The notes: generated by a model from the sequence alone, not told the origin. DNA of 64,000 nt from Streptomyces albofaciens JCM 4342 (GCF_008634025.1 NZ_PDCM01000001.1:2946501-3010500); one strand, 5' to 3'; shown: positions 24,828-34,697, counted from the first letter of the stretch. Made by a program: numbers and translations.

Positions 24828-26153
24828 GTGGGCACCGTGACGCCCGGCCGGGGCTGGCTGCTGCGCCTGGTCCTCACCTTCGCCTGCGCCCAGTCGGCGG
24901 TGAGCATGGCCCGGCCCGCCGTCTCCTACCGGGCGCTGGCGCTGGGCGCCGACGAACGGGCCATCGGCGTGATCACGGCGGTGTACGCGCTGCTGCCGCT
25001 GCTGGTGGCCGTACCGCTCGGCCGCCGCACCGACCACGGCCGCTGCGCGCCGCTGCTCGTCCTGGGCGTCGCCCTGATCACCGGCGGCTGCGCGCTGAGC
25101 GGTGTGGCGGGCTCGCTCCCGGCGATGGCCGCCTGGAGCGGGGTGATGGGCCTGGGCCACCTCTGCTTCGTCATCGGCGCCCAGTCCATCGTCGCGCGCC
25201 GCAGCGCCCCCGACGAACGCGACCGCAACTTCGGTCACTTCACCATCGGCGCCTCCCTCGGCCAGCTCATCGGCCCGGCCGCCGCCGGGCTGGTGGTCTC
25301 CGGACGCGACGGTGCGACGGCGTCCACCAGTACCACCGCGCTCCTGGTCGCCGGGGGCCTGGCCGCCGTCTCGTACGGGTCGCTGTGGCGGCTGGAGCAC
25401 CGCGCGGCGACCCCCGGAGCCGCGCGGCCCGCCCGCGACCGTACGGAAGCGTCACCCCCTGCCTCCGTACGGGCCATCCTGCGCACCCGGGGCGTCGCGG
25501 CCGGCATCTTCATGAGCCTGGCGGTGCTCTCCGCGACCGACATCCTCACCGCCTACCTGCCCGTGATCGGGGAGGACCGGGGCATCGCACCCACCACGGT
25601 CGGGGTGCTGCTCAGCCTGCGCGCGGCGGCCACCATCGCCTGCCGGCTGGTCATGACGCCGATGATCCGCCTGCTCGGCCGCACCGCCCTGATGGCCGGC
25701 AGCTGCGCGCTGGCCGGACTCCTCTGCGCCGCACTGGCGTTGCCCGCACCGGTCTGGGCGCTCGCGTCGATGCTCACCGTCCTCGGCTTCTGCCTCGGCG
25801 TCGGCCAGCCGCTGTCCATGACCACGGTCGTCCAGGCCGCCCCGGAAGCCGCGCGCAGCACGGCGCTGGCGCTGCGCCTGACCGGCAACCGCCTCGGCCA
25901 GGTCGCGGCCCCCGCCACGGCGGGCCTGCTGGCCGGACTGGCCGGCACCGCCGCGCCGTTCGCGATGCTGGCCGTACTGCTGCTGGCCTCGGCGGCGACG
26001 GCGGTCCGGCCGGCGGGGAAGGGAGGCGGGGCGGCGCCCCCGAAAAGGGGCGGCGGCGACGCGGCGGCACCGTCCTCGGCCGCACGGCCCCGGCCCGCGC
26101 TCGGCGAGTCTCCCCGCCCCGGCCCCGACGGCGGAACGCGCGCCTCCCGGTGA
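24828..26153 (+). CDS. MFS transporter, drug/metabolite exporter type
   Basis: A 441-aa major facilitator protein with 12 predicted helices and a C-terminal Gly/Pro/Arg-rich tail of about 50 residues that looks disordered. The loop after TM2 reads PLGRRTDHGR, a variant of the MFS motif. The central cytosolic loop is RDRTEASPPASVRAI. It starts at GTG 24828, only 3 bp after the CitMHS stop, so the two transporters are probably co-translated. Substrate unknown; pairing with a citrate-type importer could point to organic-acid or siderophore traffic, but that is a guess. Confidence 0.88.
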   Translation: MGTVTPGRGWLLRLVLTFACAQSAVSMARPAVSYRALALGADERAIGVITAVYALLPLLVAVPLGRRTDHGRCAPLLVLGVALITGGCALSGVAGSLPAMAAWSGVMGLGHLCFVIGAQSIVARRSAPDERDRNFGHFTIGASLGQLIGPAAAGLVVSGRDGATASTSTTALLVAGGLAAVSYGSLWRLEHRAATPGAARPARDRTEASPPASVRAILRTRGVAAGIFMSLAVLSATDILTAYLPVIGEDRGIAPTTVGVLLSLRAAATIACRLVMTPMIRLLGRTALMAGSCALAGLLCAALALPAPVWALASMLTVLGFCLGVGQPLSMTTVVQAAPEAARSTALALRLTGNRLGQVAAPATAGLLAGLAGTAAPFAMLAVLLLASAATAVRPAGKGGGAAPPKRGGGDAAAPSSAARPRPALGESPRPGPDGGTRASR

Positions 26154-26184
26154 AAGCCGGAATCCGCCGTACTACGGTGCCTCC

Positions 26185-26955
26185 ATGGCGGACCCGTCGC
26201 TAGCCCGGTTCTTCGACCAACTCGCCGCGACCTACGACCTGCTGTACCCGGACTGGCCGGCCGCGGTGACCCAGCAGGGCCGCGCCCTCGACGCCCAGGT
26301 ACGGGACGCGCTCGGGGACCGGCCGCACACCGTCCTCGACTGCGCCTGCGGCATCGGCACCCAGGCGATCGGCCTGGCGGCGGCCGGGCACGCCGTCATG
26401 GGAACCGACCTGAGCCCGGTCGCGGCGGCCCGCGCCGTCGCCGAGGCCGCCGCCCGCGGCCTGCGCCTGCCGGCGGCCGCCGCCGACATGCGCCGGCTGC
26501 CCTTCCACGACGCCCGGTTCGACGCGGTGGTGTGCGCCGACAACTCCCTGGCCCACCTGACCACGCCCGACGACGTGCGCCCGGCCCTCGCCGAAATGCG
26601 GCGGGTCCTGCGGCCCGGCGGTCAGCTCCTGCTCGGCATGCGCGCGTACGAGGACGCCCGCCGCGAGCGCCCCGAGGCGCTGCCCGCCCGCGTCACGCGT
26701 CTGCCGGACGGCGGCCGGGCGGTCACGCTGCAACTGTGGGAGTGGCACGAGGACGGCGAGCACTACGACTTCGACCTGATCCAGCTGCTGCCGCGCGGCG
26801 GCACCTGGGAGGTGCGCAGCCGGCGGACCACCTCGTGGGCCCTGACCAGGGAGCAGGTCAGCGGCTTCGTCACGGCCGCGGGGTTCGAACGCCTCGCGTG
26901 GCACGAACCGGCGGACAGCGGCTACTTCCAGCCGTTGCTGACGGCCCGGTGCTGA
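26185..26955 (+). CDS. class I SAM-dependent methyltransferase
   Basis: A 256-aa methyltransferase. SAM-binding motif I is VLDCACGIGTQAIGLA at about residues 49-64, with the acidic loop GTDLSP after it and ADMRRLPF and LRPGGQLLLGM marking motifs II and III. The N-terminus FFDQLAATYDLLYPDW is reminiscent of glycine/sarcosine-type and other small-molecule N-methyltransferases. The ATG at 26185 follows the MFS stop by 31 bp, so it may belong to the same transcript. No substrate-binding motif allows a firm call. Confidence 0.88.
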   Translation: MADPSLARFFDQLAATYDLLYPDWPAAVTQQGRALDAQVRDALGDRPHTVLDCACGIGTQAIGLAAAGHAVMGTDLSPVAAARAVAEAAARGLRLPAAAADMRRLPFHDARFDAVVCADNSLAHLTTPDDVRPALAEMRRVLRPGGQLLLGMRAYEDARRERPEALPARVTRLPDGGRAVTLQLWEWHEDGEHYDFDLIQLLPRGGTWEVRSRRTTSWALTREQVSGFVTAAGFERLAWHEPADSGYFQPLLTARC

Positions 26956-27093
26956 GCACCGGAGGCCCTTCCGGGAGTCCCCGAAGCGGACCCGAAGCAA
27001 ACCCGAAGTGATCCATAAGCGCTGCTCGGCAGGGTGGTGACAGCACACGGGCCCGGCACCGGGCCGGCCCGCCGAACCGTTGGAGCGGCACCC

Positions 27094-28017
27094 ATGAAGA
27101 CCACCTCGACCACCCCCGCCACCCCGGCCGCCGACGCCGCGGGCAAGACCCCGGTGACCGTGCTCGGCCTCGGCGCGATGGGCCGGGCGCTGGCCGGCGC
27201 CTTCCTCAAGGCCGGACACCCCACGACCGTGTGGAACCGCTCGGAGCACAAGGCCGACGAGCTGGTCGCCCGCGGCGCCGTACGGGCCGGGAGCGTCGCC
27301 GAGGCGGTCACCGCCGGCCCGCTGACCGTCGTCTGCGTCGTCGATTACGAGGCCAGCCACCGCATCCTGGAGCCGGTCGGCGCCGACCTGGCCGGGCGGG
27401 TGCTGGTCAACCTGACCTCCGACACCCCGGAGCGCGCCCGGCGCGCCGCCGAGTGGGCCGCCGGACACGGTATCGACTACCTCGACGGGGCGATCATGGT
27501 GCCGACGCCGGTCATCGGCACACCCGGCGCCACGGTCCTCTACAGCGGCTCGCGGCGGGCCTTCGACACGTACGAGGAGACGCTGAAGGCGCTGGGCGGC
27601 GAGGCGCCCTTCCTCGGCACGGACCACGGCGTCGCCGCGGTGTACGACCTGGCGATGCTCAGCTTCTTCTACTCCGGCATGGCGGGCATCGCGCACGCCT
27701 TCACGCTGGCCGGGGAGGAGGGGGTCACCGCCCCGGCCCTGGCGCCGTTCCTGGACGTGATCACGGGCATCTTCCCGCCGATCGCGAAGGGCATGGCCGA
27801 CGACCTCGTCGGCGGCCGGCTCGACGGCGCGGGGGAGGGCAACATCGTCATGGAGGCGGCGGGCATCGCGCACATCGTCGAGGCGTCGCGGGACCGCGGC
27901 GTCAACAGCGATGTGCTCGAAGCGCTCAAGGCGCTGATGGACTGTGCGATCGCGGCCGGGCACGGGGAGTCGGAGTTCGTGCGGGTGACGGAGGCGATGC
28001 GGGGGGCGTACGCCTGA
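27094..28017 (+). CDS. imine reductase-like NAD(P)-dependent oxidoreductase
   Basis: A 307-aa protein of the beta-hydroxyacid dehydrogenase/6-phosphogluconate dehydrogenase superfamily, closest in pattern to the streptomycete imine reductases. The Rossmann motif is GLGAMG at about residues 25-30, followed by AFLKAGHPTTVWNRS; the Asn-Arg-Ser end of this strand suggests NADPH preference. The position typically holding the catalytic Asp or Tyr in imine reductases appears here as Asp in VYDLAMLSFFYSG. GGAGCGGCACCC precedes the ATG; the longer frame is rejected because it adds only a low-complexity leader. The natural substrate of this enzyme group is generally unknown. Confidence 0.88.
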   Translation: MKTTSTTPATPAADAAGKTPVTVLGLGAMGRALAGAFLKAGHPTTVWNRSEHKADELVARGAVRAGSVAEAVTAGPLTVVCVVDYEASHRILEPVGADLAGRVLVNLTSDTPERARRAAEWAAGHGIDYLDGAIMVPTPVIGTPGATVLYSGSRRAFDTYEETLKALGGEAPFLGTDHGVAAVYDLAMLSFFYSGMAGIAHAFTLAGEEGVTAPALAPFLDVITGIFPPIAKGMADDLVGGRLDGAGEGNIVMEAAGIAHIVEASRDRGVNSDVLEALKALMDCAIAAGHGESEFVRVTEAMRGAYA

Positions 28018-28092
28018 GGCGCCGGCGCCCGCCCGGGACGCGCGGTGGCCGCCCGAGGTGCGCGGCTGTCGCCCGAGGTGTGCGGCGGCCGG

Positions 28093-28638
28093 TCAGCGGA
28101 CGGCGGTCACCGGGATGTCGGCGGTTCCGGTGGTGCGGGTGAGGCGGATGTGCCAGCAGCCGGGGGTGGGGAAGCGCAGGCCGCTTCCCCACTCGTCGCC
28201 GGGGCGTCGGTAGCTGGAATCGCCGTGCGCTTCGAGCCGCTCGGGGCGCCGGGTGCGGCCGTCCGGGCCGATGAGGGTGAGGCGCAGCGGCCCCGTGCCG
28301 GTCACCCGCCAGACGATCTTGTAATCGTCGCGGGTGGTGAACGTCGCGGGCCCGCTCTCGCGGGTCTCCTGGAAGACCAGCCCCCACACCCGCAGGCCGC
28401 CGGTGCCTTCGGCGCGGAGTTCGCCGACGCCGCGGTAGGGGTGGAGGGACGCGGCCGGACGGCACCCGCCCGTACCGGTCGCCGTCGCCCGCGACGTGGC
28501 GGTCCCGGGCGGCCCGCCGCCCTTCGCCGCTTCCCCGCCCGAGTCGCATCCCGTCGTCAGCGACAGGGCGAGTACGGAGGCGAGCGGCGCCGCGTACCGG
28601 GTGGCGGGGGCGTGTGCGTACCGGGTCCGGCACCTCAT
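28093..28638 (-). CDS. putative lipoprotein of unknown function
   Basis: A 181-aa exported protein. Basic N-terminus (MRCRTRY), hydrophobic segment and lipobox LTTGC give lipid attachment at about Cys31, followed by a Gly/Thr/Ala linker. The remainder looks like a beta-rich domain with [24 protein letters not shown] and [17 protein letters not shown], the latter resembling small immunoglobulin-like or carbohydrate-binding folds. No catalytic motif is seen. It is convergent with the imine-reductase gene and divergent from the aldehyde dehydrogenase gene. Confidence 0.8.
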   Translation of the reverse strand: MRCRTRYAHAPATRYAAPLASVLALSLTTGCDSGGEAAKGGGPPGTATSRATATGTGGCRPAASLHPYRGVGELRAEGTGGLRVWGLVFQETRESGPATFTTRDDYKIVWRVTGTGPLRLTLIGPDGRTRRPERLEAHGDSSYRRPGDEWGSGLRFPTPGCWHIRLTRTTGTADIPVTAVR

Positions 28639-28744
28639 GCGCGCAGCGTCGCTCCGCGACAGCGCCCGCCGCAAGGCGGGTTCGCGCCGTGGTCCGCAGG
28701 GGAGACCGCGGAGCAGGGTGGCCGGGGAGGGGGCTGGCGGCGGA

Positions 28745-28763
28745 AAACTACCGCCGCTAGTTT
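28745..28763. promoter_or_regulatory. operator-like palindrome AAACTA-N7-TAGTTT
   Basis: AAACTA (28745-28750), 7-nt spacer, TAGTTT (28758-28763): a perfect inverted repeat lying 60 bp before the aldehyde dehydrogenase GTG. The same sequence with one change occurs at 35371-35389 beside a TetR gene, so this is probably a binding site of that regulator. Confidence 0.7.
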
Positions 28764-28822
28764 GGGGCGGGCGAGTACCTTCGGGGCTCACGGGACCGCA
28801 GGCGGCACGGGAGGGCGACAAC

Positions 28823-30241
<1,419 letters not shown>

Positions 30242-30272
30242 GCGCCACGCTCGGCGCCTGTCCGCAGACGCC

Positions 30273-30298
30273 TGTCCGCAGGCAACTGCCTGTGGACG
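30273..30298 (+). terminator. stem-loop between aldehyde and alcohol dehydrogenase genes
   Basis: TGTCCGCAGGCA and TGCCTGTGGACG can pair over about 12 bp with G-U allowed. It lies 32 bp after the aldehyde dehydrogenase stop and may be a partial terminator or attenuator before the next gene. Confidence 0.4.
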
Positions 30299-30367
30299 CC
30301 CGTCCGTAACCGTCCCGGCGCCGCCCCGCAGAAAGGGTGGGCCGGGAGAAGAGGGAGCCGCATCCGC

Positions 30368-31450
30368 ATGACCCGTGCCGCCGTACTGACCGCCGTGGGC
30401 GCCCCCTTGGAGGTCGCCGAGATCGAATTGCCCGGTCCCGGGCCCGGGCAGGTGCGCGTCCGGCTCGCGGCGGCCGGCGTCTGCCACTCCGACCTGTCCC
30501 TGTCCGACGGAACGCTGCGGCAGCCCGTCCCCGCCGTCCTCGGACACGAGGGCGCGGGCACCGTCACCGCCGTCGGCGCGGGCGTCGACACCCACAAGCC
30601 GGGCGACCGGGTCGTCCTGAACTGGGCGCCGTCCTGCGGCGACTGCCACTTCTGCGGGCTGGGCGAACCCTGGCTGTGCGCCGACGCCGGGACAGCGGCC
30701 GGCACCCCGTACGCCAGGCTGGCGGCCGACGGCACCGACCTCTACCCGGGCCTGGGCACCGCCGTCTTCGCCGAGGAGACGGTCGTACCGGCCCACGCGG
30801 CGCTGCCGCTGCCGACCGGCATCCCGCTCACCGACGCGGCGCTGCTGGGCTGCGCCGTGCTGACCGGGTGGGGCGCCGTGCAGCACAGCGCGCGGGTACG
30901 GGCCGGGGAGTCGGTGGCGGTGTTCGGCGCGGGCGGCGTGGGCCTGGCCACCCTCCAGGCCGCACGGATCGCGGGCGCGGGCCCGATCGTGGCCGTCGAC
31001 GTCTCCCCGGCGAAGGAAGAACTGGCCCGCGCCGCGGGCGCCACCGAGTTCCTGACCGCCTCCGACGACACCGCCAAACGCATCCGCCACCTCACCGGCG
31101 GGCACGGCGCGGACGTGGCGATCGAGTGCGTAGGCCGCGCGGAGACCATCCGTACGGCCTGGTCGTCCACCCGGCGCGGCGGCCGCACCACGGTCGTCGG
31201 CATCGGCGGCCAGGACCAGCAGGTCACGTTCTCCGCGCTGGAACTCTTCTACTTCGGCCGCACCCTCTCCGGCTGCGTCTACGGCAACAGCGACCCCGCC
31301 GCCGACCTGCCGCGCATCGCCGGACACGTACGCAGCGGCGCGCTCGACCTGTCCGGCATGGTCACCGACCGCATCTCCCTCGACGGCATTCCCGCCGCCT
31401 TCCAGGCGATGCGCGAGGGCAGGGGAGGCCGCGCCCTGGTCGTCTTCTGA
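30368..31450 (+). CDS. zinc-dependent alcohol dehydrogenase
   Basis: A 360-aa medium-chain dehydrogenase. Catalytic zinc ligands are Cys39 in GVCHSD, His60-Glu61 in GHEGAG, and the Cys of LLGCAV. Structural zinc ligands are Cys90, Cys93, Cys96 and Cys104. The nucleotide-binding motif is FGAGGVGLAT. The pattern VLNWAPSCGDC resembles the class III and mycothiol-dependent formaldehyde dehydrogenase branch, but I would not assign that substrate. It follows the aldehyde dehydrogenase and probably works with it. GGGAGCC is about 12 nt before the ATG. A strong hairpin closes the unit. Confidence 0.93.
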   Translation: MTRAAVLTAVGAPLEVAEIELPGPGPGQVRVRLAAAGVCHSDLSLSDGTLRQPVPAVLGHEGAGTVTAVGAGVDTHKPGDRVVLNWAPSCGDCHFCGLGEPWLCADAGTAAGTPYARLAADGTDLYPGLGTAVFAEETVVPAHAALPLPTGIPLTDAALLGCAVLTGWGAVQHSARVRAGESVAVFGAGGVGLATLQAARIAGAGPIVAVDVSPAKEELARAAGATEFLTASDDTAKRIRHLTGGHGADVAIECVGRAETIRTAWSSTRRGGRTTVVGIGGQDQQVTFSALELFYFGRTLSGCVYGNSDPAADLPRIAGHVRSGALDLSGMVTDRISLDGIPAAFQAMREGRGGRALVVF

Positions 31451-31588
31451 GCCGGCGGGCCCGCCGTGCCAGGGTGGCGGCCGGAGACCGGCACCGCGTC
31501 CGGAGACCGGCACCGTGTCCCGTCCTGTCCCCGCGCCCGGCACGGACCCCCTGCGCACGGTCCTGCGGATCGACAGGAGACACGGAGG

Positions 31589-31620
31589 AAGGGCAGTGCC
31601 GTTTGCGCGGCACTGCCCTT
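31589..31620. terminator. strong bidirectional terminator
   Basis: A perfect 13-bp stem: AAGGGCAGTGCCG (31589-31601) and its complement (31608-31620) with a 6-nt loop TTTGCG. It separates the alcohol dehydrogenase gene (plus) from the convergent ricin-B lectin gene (minus). A run resembling an A/T tract is minimal on both sides. Confidence 0.85.
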
Positions 31621-31688
31621 TGGCGGCTATGGCCTTCGAAGGCTCACGAGGTCCCGTCCGCCGCCCTTCGCGCAGCGGGGCCGCGAGG

Positions 31689-32246
31689 TCACGCGACCGG
31701 CAGGAACTGCCAGAGCTGGGCCTCGGTCTGGTTGCAGTACCACTGCTGGGCCTTGGCGCCGTCGCCCTTCGCGGCGCCCTTGATGTCCAGGCACCGCTTC
31801 TCGTTCTCGACGTGCAGGGGGCGCAGCTGGTAGAGGTGCTTCACCGGGTCGACGAGGAAGAACCGCCAGCGCATGTTGGGGCTGCCGCTGCACGCCCACT
31901 GCTGGACGCGGGCTCCGGCCTGCTTGCCGCTGTTCTCGACCTCAAGGCACTTGTTGCTGGCCACGGCCCGCAGCTCGAAAGCGGAGTCCTCGACGGGAAC
32001 CGCACGCCACTTCTGGTCGACGGTCGCGTTGCAGGTGTACTGCCGGACCTCCGCGCCGTTGTCCTTCTTTCCGTGGTCGAGGTCCAGGCACTTGCCGCTG
32101 TGCGCCACCTTCAGCTGTACGACCGTTCCCGCGGCGGGGGCGGCGGCGCGGGGCGCGGCCTGGTCGGCGTGGGCGGTGGTCACGCCGCCGGCCAGCGCGG
32201 CGATGCTGCCGGCGACGGCCAGCGCGGCTCGGATGCTCCGGGACAT
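31689..32246 (-). CDS. secreted ricin B-type beta-trefoil lectin (copy 1)
   Basis: A 185-aa secreted protein. A Sec signal peptide (about 1-28, ending TTAHA) precedes a single beta-trefoil domain of the ricin B family that binds carbohydrate. Three subdomains can be followed: GKCLDLDHGKKDNGA with DQKW, NKCLEVENSGKQAGA with MRW, and KRCLDIKGAAKGDGA with QLWQF. No catalytic domain is attached, so it is a stand-alone lectin. Start at the second Met (MSRSIRAAL), matching its paralogue exactly; GGAG lies upstream. It is the downstream member of a tandem pair, and the signal-peptide DNA is almost identical between the copies. Confidence 0.9.
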   Translation of the reverse strand: MSRSIRAALAVAGSIAALAGGVTTAHADQAAPRAAAPAAGTVVQLKVAHSGKCLDLDHGKKDNGAEVRQYTCNATVDQKWRAVPVEDSAFELRAVASNKCLEVENSGKQAGARVQQWACSGSPNMRWRFFLVDPVKHLYQLRPLHVENEKRCLDIKGAAKGDGAKAQQWYCNQTEAQLWQFLPVA

Positions 32247-32250
32247 CGTG
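32140..32250. repeat. near-identical repeat: signal-peptide region of lectin copy 1
   Basis: About 110 bp covering the start codon, signal peptide and first mature residues matches 32819-32929 with only two substitutions by eye. The flanking coding sequence has diverged strongly. See the paired element at 32819-32929. Confidence 0.85.
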
Positions 32251-32373
32251 GGTTTCGTCTCCTCTGATAGTTGTCGGTGCCCGCAACATTCGGGCATTGC
32301 GCTCTGCCCGGCCGCGCGGAGCCGGTCACCGGGGGCCGGTTCCGCGCGTTCCGGGTGATGCCGGACGGAGTCC

Positions 32374-32925
32374 TCAGGCCTTGACCGGCAGGAGGCGCCA
32401 CAGCTGGGCGTCGGTCCCGTTGCAGTACCAGCTCTGTGCGTTCGCGCCGTTGTCGGTCTTGGCGTGGTCGATGTCCAGGCAGCGGTCGGCGACGTGCGTG
32501 GGACGCAGCTCGTAGAGCTCCTTGGCCATGTCGACCATGTTCAGCTCCCACTGCATCTGGGGGTTTCCGGTGCACCACCACTGCTGGACGTTGGCACCGG
32601 CCTGCTTGCCGCTGTTCTCCACTTCGAGGCACTTGCCGCTGTGGCGGGCCCGCACCTCGAAGGCGCCTTCCCCGGTGGGCACCAGCTCGAAGACCTGGTT
32701 GTCCAGGTCGTCGGCGCAGGTCTGCTGCACCGCGTTGGCGCCGTTGGCGAAGCTGCCCTTGTTGATGGTGAGGCACTTGCCGGTGAGCGCGAGCTGCAAC
32801 TGCACGCTGGTGGACGCGGCGGCGGCGCGGGGCGTGGCCTGGTCGGCGTGGGCGGTGGTCACGCCGCCGGCCAGCGCGGCGATGCTGCCGGCGACGGCCA
32901 GCGCGGCTCGGATGCTCCGAGACAT
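32374..32925 (-). CDS. secreted ricin B-type beta-trefoil lectin (copy 2)
   Basis: A 183-aa paralogue of the neighbouring lectin. The signal peptide begins MSRSIRAALAVAGSIAAL and is identical to that of copy 1 through its cleavage region. The mature beta-trefoil is clearly diverged: GKCLTINKGSFANGA with NQVFEL, GKCLEVENSGKQAGA with MQWEL, and DRCLDIDHAKTDNGA with QLWRL. The first QxW position is degenerate, so sugar specificity may differ. An in-frame Met 15 codons earlier is less likely because it would spoil the match to copy 1. A strong promoter upstream at 33267-33295 reads toward it. Confidence 0.9.
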   Translation of the reverse strand: MSRSIRAALAVAGSIAALAGGVTTAHADQATPRAAAASTSVQLQLALTGKCLTINKGSFANGANAVQQTCADDLDNQVFELVPTGEGAFEVRARHSGKCLEVENSGKQAGANVQQWWCTGNPQMQWELNMVDMAKELYELRPTHVADRCLDIDHAKTDNGANAQSWYCNGTDAQLWRLLPVKA

Positions 32926-32929
32926 CGTG
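32819..32929. repeat. near-identical repeat: signal-peptide region of lectin copy 2
   Basis: The counterpart of 32140-32250. Identity is confined to the leader region, which suggests recent gene conversion or a recombination that exchanged the secretion leader between the two lectin genes. Confidence 0.85.
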
Positions 32930-32966
32930 GGGTTCCCTACTTCCTCAGTCAGTGACGTGGATGCGT

Positions 32967-33194
32967 TCATCGGGGGTGGTCAGCGCGCGAGGGGGTGCGG
33001 ACCCGCCGCATCGCGTCCACGGCGACCGGGCGCTCGTCACGGGTGCCGGCACCGGCCGGCAGCGCCACCGCGCCCGGCGGTACGGCGGCGGCCGGCGCGG
33101 CCATGCCGGTGACGGCGGCCGAGGCGGTGGCTGTGACGGTCGCACGCGTGATGACCTGCCGCGTACGCGCGGAGGCGACATTGTTCGTGATCAT
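32967..33194 (-). CDS. possible small secreted peptide (75 aa), hypothetical
   Basis: A minus-strand frame from ATG 33194 (MITNNVASARTRQVITRA) has a basic start, a short Ala/Thr/Val-rich segment and an AAPAAAVPPG stretch, resembling a weak secretion signal, followed by a hydrophilic tail. It lies directly downstream of a good promoter (33267-33295) and ahead of the two lectin genes. No strong ribosome site is visible, and the hydrophobic core is poor. It may be real, or the region may be a long lectin leader. Confidence 0.3.
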   Translation of the reverse strand: MITNNVASARTRQVITRATVTATASAAVTGMAAPAAAVPPGAVALPAGAGTRDERPVAVDAMRRVRTPSRADHPR

Positions 33195-33266
33195 TCCGGT
33201 GTGCAGGAGCCCCTCTAGTCCCACCGCACGGACGATCCGAGCATGTACATGGTGGATAGGGGTGAA

Positions 33267-33295
33267 CTATTAACGACTCGCCAGTTAGCAGTCAA
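33267..33295 (-). promoter_or_regulatory. vegetative-type promoter for lectin region
   Basis: Read on the minus strand: -35 TTGACT (33290-33295), exactly 17 nt spacer, -10 TAATAG (33267-33272). The surrounding stretch is the most AT-rich of this part of the window. Transcription would run toward the small hypothetical frame and both lectin genes. Confidence 0.65.
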
Positions 33296-33599
33296 GTGGG
33301 GATGAGATGGGATTGATCCGCCATCAGTGCACCTTTTCGCCGGATCGTTGGGTTCCGGTGCTGCCGCTGTGATGAAGGTGGCGCTCATGGGGGCCGGTCG
33401 CGACGGTGTGATCACGGCGCGTTTTTTCCCGAACTGATCCGACTCGTACGGCAGTTGACGGGTGGGTGGCGCACAGAACCGCCGATGGGTCACCTCGCCG
33501 CAACGGGAGCACCGCCGCGAACCTGCCGTCGACGGAACGGTTGCGGACGGCATCGTCAGCCGGACCGGGTCCGCGCCAGTTCGGCAGGTCGGCCGCCGC
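33296..33599. other. intergenic region between lectin promoter and urea transporter gene
   Basis: About 300 bp downstream of the urea transporter stop. It contains a T-run in CGCGTTTTTTCC near 33420. A 112-aa minus-strand frame (33215-33553) has a Cys-x2-Cys pair but shadows the promoter and lacks a ribosome site, so I do not call it. No RNA gene is seen. Confidence 0.45.
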
Positions 33600-34613
33600 T
33601 TACGGCGAACCGGCCTCCAGGCGCGGGAAGGCCCGCGCCGCCACTAGGAAGACGAGGGTGGTCAGGACGAACGGCCAGGTGAAGGCGTGGCCTCCGGAAG
33701 GGGCGGTGAGGGCGGTCAGTGCCGGGGTCAGGACGGTCGCGGCCGCCGCCCCGGCCACCGCGTACGCCGCGGTCCGGCGGCCGGCGGGCAGGAAGACGCC
33801 GCACAGCGCCATCGCGACCAGCACCGCGTTGTAGCCCGCCGCGCCGGAGGCGAGCTGTGCTGCCGGTGCGCCGAGTGCCCACGCGGTGGCGGTGCCGGTC
33901 GCGCTGCCGACGACCGCCATCACGCCCGCCGTGCGGCTCGCGGCGAAGACGCCGGCGAGGAAGAGCGCGCCGACGTACCACTGCGGCATGAAGAAGATCT
34001 GGGCCACGTTGGCGAGGAGGCCGTGCCACAGGTCGGTGAAGGCCGGGCCGGTGGGTGATCCGGCGGGCCGGGGGAGTGCCGCGGTGGGCCCGGCCCCGTG
34101 CCAGACGCGTGCGAAACCCGGTGCGGCGGTCGTCAGCGCGGTCGCCACCAGGCAGAACGGGAGGGTGAGCGTCGGCAGTTGCCAGGTGTCCAGTACGCGG
34201 GCGACGGCGGCGGTGACGACCGTGACCACCACGCTGCCGCCCGCCGCGAGCAGGGCCGTGGACGGGTGCCCGGGGCCGAGGAAGACGGCCGCGCCGACCG
34301 CCACCAGGCACGCGTTGAAGCCTTCCAGGCCCGCGGCGATCCGGTCGCGGGCCACGCCGAGCAGGTGGGCCGTGGCGGTGCCCGTCGCGGTGCCCAGGAG
34401 CCCGTACAGGCCGTACGCCCAGCCCGCGGCGAACAGCGCGACCGAGAAGAACGCGCCGGTGACCGCGCTCGGCAGGAAGTCGACCTGGGCCTGGCCGCGC
34501 AGGACGTGGCGAAGAAGCCGTATCCAGGGGCGCCCTGTCCAAGGGGGCCGAGCTGAGGCGCGCCGGGTCCAGGAGGCGGTCCGGTCCCTCAGCGTGGCGA
34601 TCGGGTCTCGCAC
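33600..34613 (-). CDS. urea transporter (UT family)
   Basis: A 337-aa integral membrane channel-like transporter of the urea transporter family. The internal duplication is visible: GLEGFNACLVAVGAAVFLG in the first half and SGAAGYNAVLVAMALCGVFLP in the second, each preceded by TATGTATAHLLG and SATGTATAWALG. LPTLTLPFCLVATAL marks the selectivity region. The GTG at 34613 has GGGGAG 6-7 nt upstream; the longer frame starting at 34676 is rejected. No urease genes are in this window. It is a single gene with TetR upstream in the same direction, 84 bp away. Confidence 0.9.
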   Translation of the reverse strand: MRDPIATLRDRTASWTRRASARPPWTGRPWIRLLRHVLRGQAQVDFLPSAVTGAFFSVALFAAGWAYGLYGLLGTATGTATAHLLGVARDRIAAGLEGFNACLVAVGAAVFLGPGHPSTALLAAGGSVVVTVVTAAVARVLDTWQLPTLTLPFCLVATALTTAAPGFARVWHGAGPTAALPRPAGSPTGPAFTDLWHGLLANVAQIFFMPQWYVGALFLAGVFAASRTAGVMAVVGSATGTATAWALGAPAAQLASGAAGYNAVLVAMALCGVFLPAGRRTAAYAVAGAAAATVLTPALTALTAPSGGHAFTWPFVLTTLVFLVAARAFPRLEAGSP

Positions 34614-34697
34614 GTCGTCTCCCCTCAGGCAGCCGGAGCACGCCGTCGGGCCGTACGCGCTCCGCACCGGGACCACCCGGGCGGATGCACCTTACAG

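Noticed and set aside
23304..25400. 698-residue minus-strand frame
   Set aside because: It is antisense to the CitMHS and MFS genes. Composition is of His/Gln/Gly shadow type.
26875..26895. GGGGTTCGAACGCC resembling a tRNA T-loop
   Set aside because: It lies inside the methyltransferase coding region in the correct frame, and no acceptor or anticodon stem can be drawn.
33215..33553. 112-residue minus-strand frame with one Cys-x2-Cys
   Set aside because: It spans the strong lectin promoter and lacks a ribosome site and domain signal.
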